This document shows positions 40,085 to 50,526 of a stretch of DNA of 64,000 nucleotides, piece after piece. The DNA lies in the NCBI GenBank assembly GCA_003169835.1, contig PNAI01000025.1:1-64000 (forward strand). The letters run 5' to 3'. Each line of letters begins with the position of its first letter. Positions within the stretch are counted from its first letter, which is position 1. The stretch is from Hyphomicrobiales bacterium (GTDB lineage Bacteria > Pseudomonadota > Alphaproteobacteria > Rhizobiales > Xanthobacteraceae). The notes below the pieces were generated by a model. It was not told the origin of the DNA. It worked only from the letters and a program-made list of their open reading frames with translations, and made no database searches. The position numbers were made by a program, and so were the translations under genes.

Positions 40085-42328
40085 TCACGCGGCCATTTGG
40101 GCCGCTTTTGACAGCAAATTCAAGACCGCCAGAAGTTGCTCGCGATCGAGCGGCTTGACCAGGAAACTATCCATGCCGGCCGCCAAACACGCCTCTCGGT
40201 CTTCGCTGAACGCATTCGCAGTGAGCGCGATAATGGGCGTGCGCCGGCCGGTTTCTGTTTCCGCGGCACGGATTCGCCGCGTGGCCTCAAGCCCGTCGAT
40301 TCCGGGCATGTGCAGATCCATGAGCACAAGGTCATACGGCGCCCCGGCCGAGCGTGCCGTTCGCCAAGCATCGAGCGCCATCGTGCCATTCGCGGCGCCG
40401 GTCGGCCAATGGCCGAGTTTCGCGATCAGCGAACGGGCGAGCAGCGCATTGATTTTGTTGTCTTCGGCGATCAGGATTTTGAAACCCTTGCGCGCGTCCG
40501 CCGTCTTCGCGTCGGGTTGCTCATCGATTGCGGATGCGCTTGTAAGGACGGCGCCTTCGAACGTGTTGCTCGCAACGAGTTGCGTTTTCAGCGAGGCAGC
40601 GCGCACCGGTTTCACCAGATAGCCCGTGAAGCCCGCATCCTTGAGCGCGGCCAATCCCTGCCGTTCGCTCGGCGTCACCAGCACGATCCGTCGCGCAGGC
40701 TTGTTTCCGATCTTTGCCGCAAACGACGCCGTGACCGCTGAGCCAAGCGCGTGGTCGACAATCACCGCATCCCAAGCCTGCTCCTGCAGCGACTCAGCGG
40801 CGGTTGTTTCCGGTGCGATCAGAATGCGCGCCCCCCAGCGTGACAGCCGGCGCGCCAAGAGCGAAGCCGCGACCGATGTTGGCGCGACAATGAGCACATT
40901 CGAAGCAGCGAGCTCCGGCGCGACAAAAATCGGCTCATCCGTATCGGCGCGCTTAAGTGTCATGGCGACGCGGAATGTCGCGCCCTGACCGGGGATGCTC
41001 TCGACGTCGATACTGCCGCCCATGTGCTCGACGATGCGCTTGGAGATGGCGAGTCCAAGCCCTGTGCCGCCGAACTTGCGCGTCGATCCGGAATCCGCTT
41101 GCTCGAAATCGAGGAAAATGCGCACCCGCTGCTCCGGCATGATCCCGATACCGGTGTCGCGCACCAGGAAGACCACCTCGTCAGGCTGCGCCCCGCGTTC
41201 AACGATGACGCTCACACCGCCCACTTCAGTGAATTTGATCGCGTTGCCGGCGAGGTTCAGCAGCACCTGGCGCAGCCGCGCGTCGTCGCCCATCATGCAC
41301 GCCGGCAGCCGCTCATCCACATCGGAAGCGATCTCGATCCCCTTGGCTTGCGCGCGCGGTCCGAGCAGTTCGACCACCTCTTCGATCAGCGTGAAGAGAC
41401 TGAATGGCCGCGCCGCCATCTCGAGTTTTCCGGCCTCGATCTTGGAAAAATCGAGAATCTCCTCGATCAGCGAAAGCAAGGCATCGCCGGATGTTTTCGC
41501 CGCGCGCACATAGGTTGTCTGCTCGGGCGTGAGCGGTGTATCGAGCAGCAGCTCCGACATACCGAGAATGCCATTGAGCGGTGTGCGAATTTCATGGCTG
41601 ACCACGGCCAGGAAGCGCGACTTGGCGCGGTTGGCGGCTTCCGCCGCATCGCGCGCTTCGCCGAGCGCGCGCTCGGCGTTGACGCGGTCGGTGATGTCGC
41701 GGCCGACGCTCTGCACCTCAGTGCGGTCGTTGCCGTCTACGCGCACGATCACCTCGCGCCACGCAACCCACCGCGCACCGGCCATGGACATGATCTTCTG
41801 GTCATGCAGCCGCGTTCCATCCGGGAGCGGCGTGAAATTGTCGTGCTCGAGCACATCGAGCGTGGTGGTGCTGCCCAGCAGCGATTGTTGCGATTGCCCG
41901 GCGAGCGCGCAGAACGCATCGTTGGCGTAGGTGATGCGACCCTCGGCATCGCGCCGTACGATCAAATCGCCTTGCGTCTCGAGCAGGCTTTTCGCCCGCT
42001 CTTCCGCCTCCTGCAATTCCCAATTGCGGTCGGCCAATAGCTCGCAGCGCGTCAGGCTGCGCCGGAGTTCAGCACGAAACTTCCGGTTGGAATTCACCAG
42101 CAGCAATATAGCACCGCACGAAGCAGCGAACAGGCCGCCGACACCGATTGCGAACAACGACGGGTCGTACACCTCCTCGTTGACCGAATAGAGATAGACG
42201 AACAGAACGCTGGAAGCCGTCAGCGCGCCGAGCGTAAGAAATGCCCAGCGTACCGTGTGCCCGACCAAACGGCTGCCGCGATAAAAATGTCTGCGCAGAC
42301 TGTCCGTGCTGTCTCGACGTCCCCGCAT
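40085..42328 (-). CDS. Hybrid sensor histidine kinase with two receiver domains
   Basis: Membrane kinase of 747 residues. Order: two TM helices (about 27-47 and 58-78), a coiled segment, a PAS domain (about 115-220), HisKA with H245 ([20 protein letters not shown]), HATPase ([29 protein letters not shown]), a degenerate receiver ([13 protein letters not shown], without the usual acidic pair), and an intact C-terminal receiver ([35 protein letters not shown]). No output regulator is adjacent. It resembles PAS-containing hybrid kinases of Rhizobiales; the signal is unknown. Confidence 0.93.
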   Translation of the reverse strand: MRGRRDSTDSLRRHFYRGSRLVGHTVRWAFLTLGALTASSVLFVYLYSVNEEVYDPSLFAIGVGGLFAASCGAILLLVNSNRKFRAELRRSLTRCELLADRNWELQEAEERAKSLLETQGDLIVRRDAEGRITYANDAFCALAGQSQQSLLGSTTTLDVLEHDNFTPLPDGTRLHDQKIMSMAGARWVAWREVIVRVDGNDRTEVQSVGRDITDRVNAERALGEARDAAEAANRAKSRFLAVVSHEIRTPLNGILGMSELLLDTPLTPEQTTYVRAAKTSGDALLSLIEEILDFSKIEAGKLEMAARPFSLFTLIEEVVELLGPRAQAKGIEIASDVDERLPACMMGDDARLRQVLLNLAGNAIKFTEVGGVSVIVERGAQPDEVVFLVRDTGIGIMPEQRVRIFLDFEQADSGSTRKFGGTGLGLAISKRIVEHMGGSIDVESIPGQGATFRVAMTLKRADTDEPIFVAPELAASNVLIVAPTSVAASLLARRLSRWGARILIAPETTAAESLQEQAWDAVIVDHALGSAVTASFAAKIGNKPARRIVLVTPSERQGLAALKDAGFTGYLVKPVRAASLKTQLVASNTFEGAVLTSASAIDEQPDAKTADARKGFKILIAEDNKINALLARSLIAKLGHWPTGAANGTMALDAWRTARSAGAPYDLVLMDLHMPGIDGLEATRRIRAAETETGRRTPIIALTANAFSEDREACLAAGMDSFLVKPLDREQLLAVLNLLSKAAQMAA

Positions 42329-42635
42329 GCGCGCGTATCCCCGAGTACCGCAGTTTGCAGCGCCGCAATCTTGGCGGCGGCTTCTGTTTTCCTACAAATT
42401 TCAATCGAATAATGATCGGAGAGTCTTGCCATTCTCCTTTTTTCGCCGCTGCATCGAATGCAAGGTTGACGCGGTGCTAATGAAAATGATCGAATTTGAG
42501 AAATCGGCGGTCGGTTGCAACTCGCGGTCAATGCAAAGCGTGATCGACCGGCTCACTCATGAATGACCAGCACGCATGGTTAAAGCTTTCTTTTTGTCAT
42601 AGAATTGAGCCAGCCGTGAAATGGGAGATGTGGAA
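42329..42635. other. 307-base gap before a small secreted protein
   Basis: Between the divergent hybrid kinase and the small secreted protein. It is AT-richer than its surroundings and has no gene that I can support; it presumably holds promoters for both. Confidence 0.4.
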
Positions 42636-42950
42636 ATGAAATGCAAAACAAAAATGACAGTTGCGGCGCTGCTGTTCGCGAGCGGACTTGCGGCGAATGT
42701 GCAGCAGGCCAATGCGCAACAAAGGGTCACCGTGATCGGGTGCCCAACCGCGGGCGTCGAGCTCAATTGCCTTGTGATCCGTGGGGCGGATAACAACACC
42801 TACAACATCAGCGGAGCGCGACAGCGGCCGCAACCGAGCCAGCGCGCCATTCGCTTGAGCGGAATGACAAGCAAGAAGACCAGCTATTGTCAGCAGGGCG
42901 TCGTGCTCGAAAATATCGTCTGGAGCTACACCGACCAAAACTGCAAATAA
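42636..42950 (+). CDS. Small secreted four-cysteine protein of unknown function
   Basis: I do not recognise this 104-residue protein. A signal peptide (MTVAALLFASGLAANVQQANA) is followed by a mature chain with C36, C45, C85 and C103, likely two disulfides. Start at 42636 is supported by GGGAG about 9 bases upstream; an ATG at 42621 would add five residues. It is isolated: divergent hybrid kinase before it and convergent ubiD-type gene after it. Confidence 0.65.
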   Translation: MKCKTKMTVAALLFASGLAANVQQANAQQRVTVIGCPTAGVELNCLVIRGADNNTYNISGARQRPQPSQRAIRLSGMTSKKTSYCQQGVVLENIVWSYTDQNCK

Positions 42951-42975
42951 GCGGAAAACAGGTGTCGAGCGCCGT

Positions 42976-44550
42976 TCAATCGATTTTGCGCGGCGCGCTC
43001 TCATCTTCGAACACGGAAATGACGGGCGCCTGCCCGCTCAATCCCAGCTCCTGCCAGCGCGCGACCACCTTCTCGTAGATCTCTTTCGAAAGCTTGGCGC
43101 GCGGCGAAAATGTCTTGATGAATCGAAAATCCATACAAGCGTTGATTAGGCACTTCGATCCCCAAGGTCTGATCTCCGGCGGATTCAAGCTCGGATCGAG
43201 AAACGTGCTCCAGGTTTCGCGCAGAATGTCGATGGACTGCGACGGCCGCGAGCGCGTCGCCATCGCCCACAGCACCTGATGCACGTTGGTCGGATCGATA
43301 TCGTCGTCGACCACGATCACGTACTTGCCGAAATACGCGCCCGCCGTGCACTGCGCCGCCAGCGCCATCACCTGCGAGGCGTGGCCGGCATACATCTGCT
43401 TGATCGAAACGACGGTGATGCCCCAGCCCGCGGCTTCCGGAATTGACCACACGCCTTGCACGCCCGGCACGCCCAGTTTCTGCAGGTCGGCCCAGATGCC
43501 GGCCGCGCGCAGACACGCCCAGAACAGGCCGGCTTCATTCGCGGCATTCTCCGCCATCAGCGCGCAGGTCAGCGTCGGGTTGTCGCGGTAGCGCACGCGC
43601 TCGACCCGCATATACGGCGTGGCGCCGCTCGGCCGCCCGTAATAGCCGGTGAATTCGCCGAATGGTCCTTCGGCAAATGTCTCATTCGGATAGACGAAGC
43701 CTTCCAGAATGATTTCCGCGCGCGCAGGCAGTGGCAGGCCGGTCAGATCGCTGGTGAAGAGTTCGATCGGGGCGCCGTTGATGCCGGAATAATATTCGTA
43801 TTCGCTTTCGGTCTTCGGCAGGCTCGTGGCGGCGACGAGAAACAACAGCGGATCGATCCCGAACGCCGCCGCGATCGGCATCGGCTTGCCCATCTTCCAC
43901 CACTTCTCGCGATCGAGCCCCGCGTCCTTGCCCGGCGATGTGTAGACGCCGATTTCGCGCGGGCCTTTTATCATCATGCGATAAGTGCCGACGTTGACGC
44001 GGCCGGACTCCGGATCCTTTGTGATCACGGCGTCGCCAGTGCCGAGATACATTCCGCCGTCGAGCGGCCACATCCGCTGCGCCGGAAATATGCGGATGTC
44101 GACCGCGTCGCCGTTGACGATGTTCTGGTTGCAAATCGCCGACTCGGCCGGCACTTCCTTCGGCGGCATCTTCCGGCCCAGCTTCTGCTGCAGGATCTGC
44201 ACCGCCTTGAGCGGGTGATCCACCGGCTCCTCGCCGATCATCAGGCAGAAGCGCGAGAGGTTGCAGCCGATCATGTTGTAGAGCGCGCGATGGCCCGGAT
44301 GGCCCTTGATGTTCTCGAACAGCAATGCCGGACTTTTTTCAGCTCCGACCAAGTATGTAATGGTGGCGGCTTCGAGATCGGGATCGACCTCGGCCGTTAT
44401 GCGCTTGAGCTCGCCCATGGCCTCGACCTTTTGCAGCCAGATTTCGAGGTCGCTCGCATTGGCGGCGGCCGGGCGTGCCTGCGCACTGGCGGATTTATGC
44501 GGCGGCTGATCGGACTCGCGTGCCTTTGGAATACTCACGCTCAAATCCAT
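42976..44550 (-). CDS. UbiD-family decarboxylase
   Basis: Prenylated-FMN-dependent decarboxylase of 524 residues. The family core is visible: NVGTYRMMIKGPREIG, EGPFGEFTGYYG (catalytic Glu), and ALAAQCTAGAYFGKYVIVVDDDIDPTN. It could decarboxylate 4-hydroxy-3-polyprenylbenzoate (ubiquinone) or another aromatic acid. No UbiX prenyltransferase is adjacent. The first ~35 residues (up to ASDLEIWLQ) look like a disordered extension. Substrate is uncertain, so I leave the symbol blank. Confidence 0.88.
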   Translation of the reverse strand: MDLSVSIPKARESDQPPHKSASAQARPAAANASDLEIWLQKVEAMGELKRITAEVDPDLEAATITYLVGAEKSPALLFENIKGHPGHRALYNMIGCNLSRFCLMIGEEPVDHPLKAVQILQQKLGRKMPPKEVPAESAICNQNIVNGDAVDIRIFPAQRMWPLDGGMYLGTGDAVITKDPESGRVNVGTYRMMIKGPREIGVYTSPGKDAGLDREKWWKMGKPMPIAAAFGIDPLLFLVAATSLPKTESEYEYYSGINGAPIELFTSDLTGLPLPARAEIILEGFVYPNETFAEGPFGEFTGYYGRPSGATPYMRVERVRYRDNPTLTCALMAENAANEAGLFWACLRAAGIWADLQKLGVPGVQGVWSIPEAAGWGITVVSIKQMYAGHASQVMALAAQCTAGAYFGKYVIVVDDDIDPTNVHQVLWAMATRSRPSQSIDILRETWSTFLDPSLNPPEIRPWGSKCLINACMDFRFIKTFSPRAKLSKEIYEKVVARWQELGLSGQAPVISVFEDESAPRKID

Positions 44551-44696
44551 GGCGTAACCTCAACTGCTTGGAACGCCGCCTCGCACGACGACACGAAGCC
44601 GCATGAAGATTTGAGCATATCACAGGCTGATCGCGCTTCGACAGGCGCCCGTCAAGCCATTGGCTTAGCAAGCACCCGGCATAGGCCAGTGACCGA

Positions 44697-45653
44697 CTAG
44701 CGCTTCCGCTTGGCCTCGATCTTGTCCCAGATCATCGCCGCCACATCCGGCCCGCCCAGGCTCTTGATCGCGCGAATTCCGGTCGGCGACGTGACGTTGA
44801 TTTCGGTCAGATACCCATCGATCACATCGATGCCGACGAAAATCAGGCCACGCTCGCGCAGCGAAGGCCCGATGGTCTTGCAGATTTCACGCTCCCGCGC
44901 TGTGAGCTCGGTTTCCTTTGGCGTGCCGCCGCGCACCATGTTGGAGCGCAAGTCATCTGCCGCCGGCACGCGGTTCACCGCGCCTGCGAATTCGCCATCG
45001 ACCAGAATGATGCGCTTGTCGCCCTTTTTTATCTCCGGCAGGAATTTTTGTGTCACCCAAGGCTCGCGAAACGTCGTCGCGAATAAATCATAGAGCGAGC
45101 CGAAATTCAGATCGTCAGCAGTCAAACGGAACACTGCTGCGCCGCCGTTGCCGTAGAGCGGCTTCATGACGATATCGCCGTGGGTCTTGCGAAAAACCTT
45201 GATTTCGGCGAGGTCGCGCGTGATCAGCGTCGGCGGCATCAGATCGGAAAATTCGGTGACGAAAACCTTCTCGGGTGAGTTGCGCACCTGCGCTGGATCG
45301 TTGACCACCAGCGTCTTAGGATGGATGCGCTCGAGCAGATGCGTCGCGGTGATGTAAGCCAGATCGAACGGAGGGTCCTGGCGCATCAGTATGACGTCGT
45401 AGCTCGAAAGCTCGACCCGTTTTGCCTCTCCGAGCGTGAAGTGATCGCCCTCCTTGTCGCGCACTTGCAGCGGCTGCACAGTCGCGTAAAGACGCTTGCC
45501 GTTGAGCGCCAGCCGGTCTGGGGTGTAATAGCCAAGCGTGTGCTTGCGCGCCTGTGCTTCCAGCAGCAAGGCGAAGGTCGAATCGCCACGGATTTTGATC
45601 CGCTCGATCGGGTCCATCTGCACCGCGACGTTCAGGGCCATCGGCGTTTTCAT
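44697..45653 (-). CDS. gshB: Glutathione synthetase
   Basis: ATP-grasp enzyme joining gamma-glutamylcysteine and glycine. The 318-residue protein has [54 protein letters not shown] (ATP-binding), [23 protein letters not shown] chose ATG 45653 ([11 protein letters not shown]); ATG 45641 is also possible. Confidence 0.96.
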   Translation of the reverse strand: MKTPMALNVAVQMDPIERIKIRGDSTFALLLEAQARKHTLGYYTPDRLALNGKRLYATVQPLQVRDKEGDHFTLGEAKRVELSSYDVILMRQDPPFDLAYITATHLLERIHPKTLVVNDPAQVRNSPEKVFVTEFSDLMPPTLITRDLAEIKVFRKTHGDIVMKPLYGNGGAAVFRLTADDLNFGSLYDLFATTFREPWVTQKFLPEIKKGDKRIILVDGEFAGAVNRVPAADDLRSNMVRGGTPKETELTAREREICKTIGPSLRERGLIFVGIDVIDGYLTEINVTSPTGIRAIKSLGGPDVAAMIWDKIEAKRKR

Positions 45654-45781
45654 GCGCGATCTCTGGGAAAAAATAGGCAAAGAAAACGAGTGGTTAACAT
45701 CTTATCGCCAATCTGCCGGTATATTGGGAAACATGTATGCGGGAATTCGTACGCCGGAAAGCCCCTACCGGGGAAGTATGA

Positions 45782-47510
45782 ATGCTTAGACTGCCGAAAC
45801 TTTCAATCGCGGCCAAGCTTTACGTGATCTTTGCGCTGCTTGCCACGGTAACCCTGGTGCTGGCTGCGGCTGCGCAATGCCCGCAACCATGCAGCGCTGA
45901 CCGACGAATTCGGCGCAGCATTTCGTGGCGCCCACAATTTCGAAGAGATCAACGGCCTCATATTCGCGATCGAAATGGAAGCGCGCGGTATCTATTTATC
46001 GACCGACATTTCCGAAGCCAAACCATTCGCGGAGAGCGTCCTCAAGTATGACCAGCGCCTCAGTGAGGCGGTGAAGAAATGGCAGCAATCCGTGGGGCCG
46101 GAGGACATCGACCGGTATCGCGACTTCGCCACGAGGATGCAAAAGTCCCATGAATTCCGGCGCGAGTTGGTTCGCCGCACGTTGGAGATCGGACCGGCCG
46201 ATGCGCGCGAATTCGGGTTCAACAGCACCACACGGACGATGGGCGCCACATTCCACAATGATATAGGCGTGCTCGCGAGAATTTATTCGCAGCGGGCGGA
46301 GCGCATCTACGACGATATCCATAGCAGCAGCCAATTAATGGCCTGGCTGATGCCTGCGTTGGCGTCGTGCGCTCTCATGTTGGCGGCGATCGGAATATTC
46401 CTCATCCGCCGCGCCGTCGCCCGTCCGCTTGCGGACATCACGCGGGTGACTGAGACGGTCGCGGATGGAAATGCCGTCGCCATTCCTTATGGTACGCGCA
46501 GCGATGAGATCGGCGCGCTCGCGCGCTCGATCACCGTCTTCCAGAGCGCCATGCTTCGCAACAAGGAACTCAACCGCAAAGTGGTCGATGACGCCGAGGT
46601 ACGCACAAGCCGCCAAGTGCAGATCTCGAACGAAATCACCCGCTTTTCCACCGAGGTCGAGGCTAGCATCACGGAGCTTGGCACCATTTGCGGTCAGATG
46701 CTCGATGCTTCCTCGAAGCTCTCTGGCGCCGCCGATCACGCTGCGACGCGAACTGCCGGAGCGACCGCCTCATCCACCCAGGCCTCCAACAACGTGCGCG
46801 ACATTGCGTCTGCCGCCGACGAGCTCACCTCCTCCGTCATGGAGATCGATCGCCAAGTCACCCAGTCGAACATGATCGCCGAGAAAGCCGTGAGCGAAGC
46901 GGAGCGCACCAATGTCGCGGTCCAGGAACTCGACGAAGCCGCCAAGCGAATTGGCGATGTGGTGAGCTTGATCACGGACATCGCCGAGCAGACCAACCTT
47001 CTTGCGCTCAATGCCACGATCGAGGCTGCGCGCGCCGGCAACGCCGGCCGCGGCTTCGCGGTGGTGGCGGGCGAGGTCAAGGCGCTAGCCGGGCAAACCG
47101 CCAAGGCAACGGAAGATATCGCAGCGCAGATCGCAGGCATGCAGCAGGCCACCACGCGTTCGATCGAGGCCATCGGTGCGATCGCGCGCACCATCCGCGA
47201 TCTCGGCGCTATCAGCAGCGCCATTGCCGCCGCGGTCACCGAGCAGGGCGCCGCAACGCAGGAGATCGCGCGCAGCGTCGAAATCGCCTCGCGCCACACG
47301 ACCGAGACCGCGGAAGAGGTCGGCCAAGTTGGCGACGCCACGACCGAGACGCGCACCAGCGCAACCGCGGTCAAGTCAGTTGCCGACGACCTCGGCGCCG
47401 TGGCGTCCCGCATCCGCGGCCAGGTCAATACGTTCTTTGAGCGTCTGCGCGCGGTCTCGCCGGCGATCGCTGCGAGTCAATCGAGCGACTCGAAGGCCGC
47501 AAGGATGTGA
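45782..47510 (+). pseudogene. Methyl-accepting chemotaxis protein, with an apparent frameshift near the N-terminus
   Basis: Chemoreceptor-like gene. From ATG 45782 the first frame gives MLRLPKLSIAAKLYVIFALL, a cytoplasmic start and TM1. Around 45875 the coding frame changes to the frame of 45876-47510: [35 protein letters not shown], then the periplasmic domain, TM2 ([20 protein letters not shown]), HAMP, and the signalling domain ([40 protein letters not shown]). So one base too many, or two too few, are present in a GCGGCTGCGC-type stretch. Either a real frameshift, programmed shift, or sequencing error. The 3' end overlaps convergent yraN by 34 bases. Confidence 0.85.
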
Positions 47511-47899
47511 CGCGGCAGACGGCCGGGTGCGATCAGCACGGCGTTGAAACTGATATCGCAAGCGGCATCTTCGGGATGCCCGGCAAGCCACACCGCCGCG
47601 GCCGCAGCGATCCGGCGCTGCTGACGCTCGATGACGCTTTCCGCCGCGCTGTCGAGTTGCGCCCGCGCCTTGACCTCGACGAAGACAAGCACCTGCCGGC
47701 GCCGTGCGACGATGTCGACTTCCCCGACCGGGCTGCGCCAGCGCCGCGCCACAATGCGGTAGCCTTTCGCGATCAAATAGGCGGCCGCGCGGCTTTCCGC
47801 CGATAGGCCCCAGCGAAACGCAATCTGGCGTTCCGCGCTAGGGTCCTTGCGTTCCCGGTCTTTGTCTTCCCGGTTTTGGCCGCCGATGCGTCGCGCCAT
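47477..47899 (-). CDS. yraN: YraN-family (UPF0102) nuclease-fold protein
   Basis: A 140-residue protein with the endonuclease-like UPF0102 fold: [49 protein letters not shown]. Its D, E and K are the putative catalytic residues. Function unknown; it is thought to be a DNA-processing protein. It follows rsmI by 8 bases in the usual rsmI-yraN pair. Confidence 0.92.
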   Translation of the reverse strand: MARRIGGQNREDKDRERKDPSAERQIAFRWGLSAESRAAAYLIAKGYRIVARRWRSPVGEVDIVARRRQVLVFVEVKARAQLDSAAESVIERQQRRIAAAAAVWLAGHPEDAACDISFNAVLIAPGRLPRHILAAFESLD

Positions 47900-47907
47900 T
47901 TCCGTGC

Positions 47908-48834
47908 TTATTGCTTGAGTGCAAGCGCGCGCTGATAGACCTCACGCCGCGCCAGGCCGGTCGCGGCTGCGACTTCGGCCACCGCATCCTTGACCGAAGC
48001 GCGCGTGAGCGCGCGCCGCAGCATGTCGTCAATCGCGTCCGCATCCAGCGCGCCGGCATCGGCTGTCGGCGGTGCGATCACGACGACGATCTCGCCGCGC
48101 GGCGGCGGCTCGCTCGCATAGTCGCGGGCCAATGTAACAAGATCGCCGCGCCGCACCTCTTCGTACATTTTGGTGAGCTCGCGGCAGACCGCCGCCTCGC
48201 GCGCCCCCAATCCGGCGGCGAGATCGGACAATGCGCGCTCGAGCCGCGGCCCGGTCTCAAACAAGATCAAGGAAGCTGGAATGCGCGCAATCTCCGCGAT
48301 GCGCGCGCGTCGCTGCCCTTCTTTGGCAGGGAGAAAACCTTCGAAAAAAAACCGGTCGGTCGGCAGTCCCGCGACGATCAGCGCTGCCAGCGCCGCCGAT
48401 GCGCCCGGCAGCGCCGTCACCGCATGATCGGCAGCTTGCGCCGCGCGCACGAGTTTGAAGCCGGGATCGGAAATCAGCGGCGTGCCGGCATCCGAGACCA
48501 GCGCAATGGAATCTCCGGCCGCCATCCGCGCCAGCAGTTTTGGGCGCGCGCTCGCCGCATTGTGCTCGTGATACGGCGTGAGCGGCGTCGCAACACAATA
48601 GTGCTCGAGCAGCTTGCGCGTGACCCGCGTGTCTTCGCACGCGATCACATCGGCGCTCGCAAGCACCTCGAGCGCGCGCAAGGTGATATCCCGTAAATTT
48701 CCGATCGGTGTAGCGACCAGATGCAGCCCGCCCGCCAGCGCCGGAGCTTCGAGTGCATGTCCGGCGACGACGTAGCTTCTCGCACTTTCGCTCTTTGACG
48801 CCCGTCGGCCGCTGGCTTGTTCGTTACCCCGCAT
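47908..48834 (-). CDS. rsmI: 16S rRNA (cytidine-1402-2'-O) methyltransferase RsmI
   Basis: SAM-dependent ribose methyltransferase acting on C1402 of 16S rRNA. The family core [62 protein letters not shown] is intact. An upstream ATG at 48900 would add 22 residues (KRITNLPLPDDEGQ); I use ATG 48834 because the upstream residues are not family-like, but the start is uncertain. Divergent from the LpoA-like gene. Confidence 0.93.
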   Translation of the reverse strand: MRGNEQASGRRASKSESARSYVVAGHALEAPALAGGLHLVATPIGNLRDITLRALEVLASADVIACEDTRVTRKLLEHYCVATPLTPYHEHNAASARPKLLARMAAGDSIALVSDAGTPLISDPGFKLVRAAQAADHAVTALPGASAALAALIVAGLPTDRFFFEGFLPAKEGQRRARIAEIARIPASLILFETGPRLERALSDLAAGLGAREAAVCRELTKMYEEVRRGDLVTLARDYASEPPPRGEIVVVIAPPTADAGALDADAIDDMLRRALTRASVKDAVAEVAAATGLARREVYQRALALKQ

Positions 48835-48983
48835 CTTGGCACTGTAGCGTCGGGCTTGCCCTTCGTCATCGGGCAATGGCAAATTCGTTATCCTTTTCAT
48901 TTAGTTAACTATTCGCCGACAATATGCCTGTATGTCTGCATGGACTGCCGCCGACGTGTATGTCGTCGTCGAGGAGACCGGCC

Positions 48984-50195
48984 ATGGCCCGGGGGTTGGA
49001 AGCAAAGTTGCGTTTCTTGAGTTCGCGCCGCGCCCTGCTTGGCGTGCTGTCGATCGGCGCGGCAGCGGCGCTGGCGGCGTGCTCCGGCAAAGGTGGTTTA
49101 TTTGGCGACACGCCGCCCGGCGAAGGCCCACGCCCGTCACCCAATTCGACCGAAATCGGGACCGGCCAGATCAAGATCGGATTGATCTTGCCGTTGTCGG
49201 CGACCGGCAATGCCGGCGTTGCCGCGCAATCGCTCAAGAATGCCGCCGAGATGGCGATCTCCGAGCGTGACGGGCAGAATATCAAATTGCTGGTGAAGGA
49301 CGACGGCGGCACGGCTGAAGGTTCGCAAGCCGCCGCCCAGCAGGTTGTCGATGAAGGTGCCGAACTCATTCTTGGACCGCTGTTCGGACATTCGGTTGGC
49401 GGCGTAGCCGCCATCGCGCGCGCCAAAGGCGTGCCGGTCATTGCATTTTCCACCAACGCCGATGTCGCCGCGAGCGGAGTCTATCTGCTGAGCTTCCTGC
49501 CGGAATCCGACGTCGATCGCATCGTCTCTTATGCCGTCACCAACGGCAAACGCTCGTTTGCGGCGCTAATGCCCGACAACGCCTATGGCACCGTGGTCGA
49601 GGCATCATTCAAACAGATCGTCCCGCGCAGAGGTGGCCGCATCGTAGCGCTTGAGCGCTATCCGCTCGATCCGGGCAAGATGCAGGGCGCTGTTCGCGCG
49701 GTCGCCCAGGCCGCGGGCCGGGTCGATGCGATCTTCCTTCCCGACGGCAGCGACGCGGTGCCAGCGGTGACACAGGCGCTGGCCGCAAGCGGCGTCAATC
49801 TCAAGCGGCTTCAGCTTCTCGGCACCGGCCTGTGGGACGACGCGCGCATCTTCGCCGAACCGGCGCTGCACGGCGGCTGGTATGCCGCCCCCGACTCCAC
49901 TGGCTTTCGAAATTTCGCCGGCCGCTACCGCACCCGTTTTAACCAGGACCCGGCGCGCGCAGCGACACTTTCCTATGACGCGGTCACGCTCGTCATCGCG
50001 CTCGCCAAGACGCAAGGCGAAAAGCGGTTCTCTCCCGAAGTTCTGACCAATCCGGCTGGCTTTGCCGGCATCGACGGCATTTTCCGTTTCCGCTCCGACG
50101 GCGCCAACGAACGCGGCCTTGCGGTCATGCGCGTGGGACCAACCGGCGGCGAGATCATCAGTCCGGCCACGCGCGCATTTTCGACGGGGCGCTAA
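48984..50195 (+). CDS. LpoA-like penicillin-binding protein activator lipoprotein
   Basis: Outer-membrane lipoprotein of 403 residues with lipobox LAAC (C33) and a periplasmic-binding-protein fold (IKIGLILPLSATGNAG, LILGPLFGHSVGG, VPVIAFSTNADVA). This is the alphaproteobacterial group beside rsmI annotated as PBP activator. ATG 48984 is chosen from GAGGAG 7 bases upstream; an in-frame ATG at 48924 is open. It is divergent from rsmI. Confidence 0.85.
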   Translation: MARGLEAKLRFLSSRRALLGVLSIGAAAALAACSGKGGLFGDTPPGEGPRPSPNSTEIGTGQIKIGLILPLSATGNAGVAAQSLKNAAEMAISERDGQNIKLLVKDDGGTAEGSQAAAQQVVDEGAELILGPLFGHSVGGVAAIARAKGVPVIAFSTNADVAASGVYLLSFLPESDVDRIVSYAVTNGKRSFAALMPDNAYGTVVEASFKQIVPRRGGRIVALERYPLDPGKMQGAVRAVAQAAGRVDAIFLPDGSDAVPAVTQALAASGVNLKRLQLLGTGLWDDARIFAEPALHGGWYAAPDSTGFRNFAGRYRTRFNQDPARAATLSYDAVTLVIALAKTQGEKRFSPEVLTNPAGFAGIDGIFRFRSDGANERGLAVMRVGPTGGEIISPATRAFSTGR

Positions 50196-50526
50196 ATTCC
50201 TTCTACGCCGCCAAATCCCCGACCACGTCCGCTATGCCCCGATATTGTTGAAAAAGTTCGATTCCACGAGCGATCAAAATTTTACAGAGGCGCTGGTGCG
50301 CTCATCTGAAAATTATGTGGGGGACCGCATCATCAATCCGATTTCCAATCGGGCAGCCTTCGCTAGCTCTTTACAAGGTGTTGGATTGCCACATATCGAC
50401 TTCGACGAGTGCCCCGCGAGATTTTGTCGTCAGCTCATTTTTGAGTTTTTCAACAATATCGCCTGAAAGCGGACGGACCAGCACGTTCGAAGCTTCCTCG
50501 TGCCGATCTTGCTGATCCGGAAACTT
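50196..50526. other. 331-base gap with low-GC short open frames, possible gene remnant
   Basis: On the minus strand, in the same frame as hemW and after its stop, about 50525-50386 reads NVLVRPLSGDIVEKLKNELT and a few more residues without an ATG. On the plus strand the frame reaching 50466 reads YVGDRIINPISNRAAF and similar residues. Neither has a good start or recognisable family. It may be a decayed gene or a long 3' UTR. The base composition is less GC-rich than the neighbours. Confidence 0.35.

Noticed and set aside
43456-44700. A 414-residue open frame antisense to the ubiD-type gene
   Set aside because: Shadow of a conserved gene; no domain.
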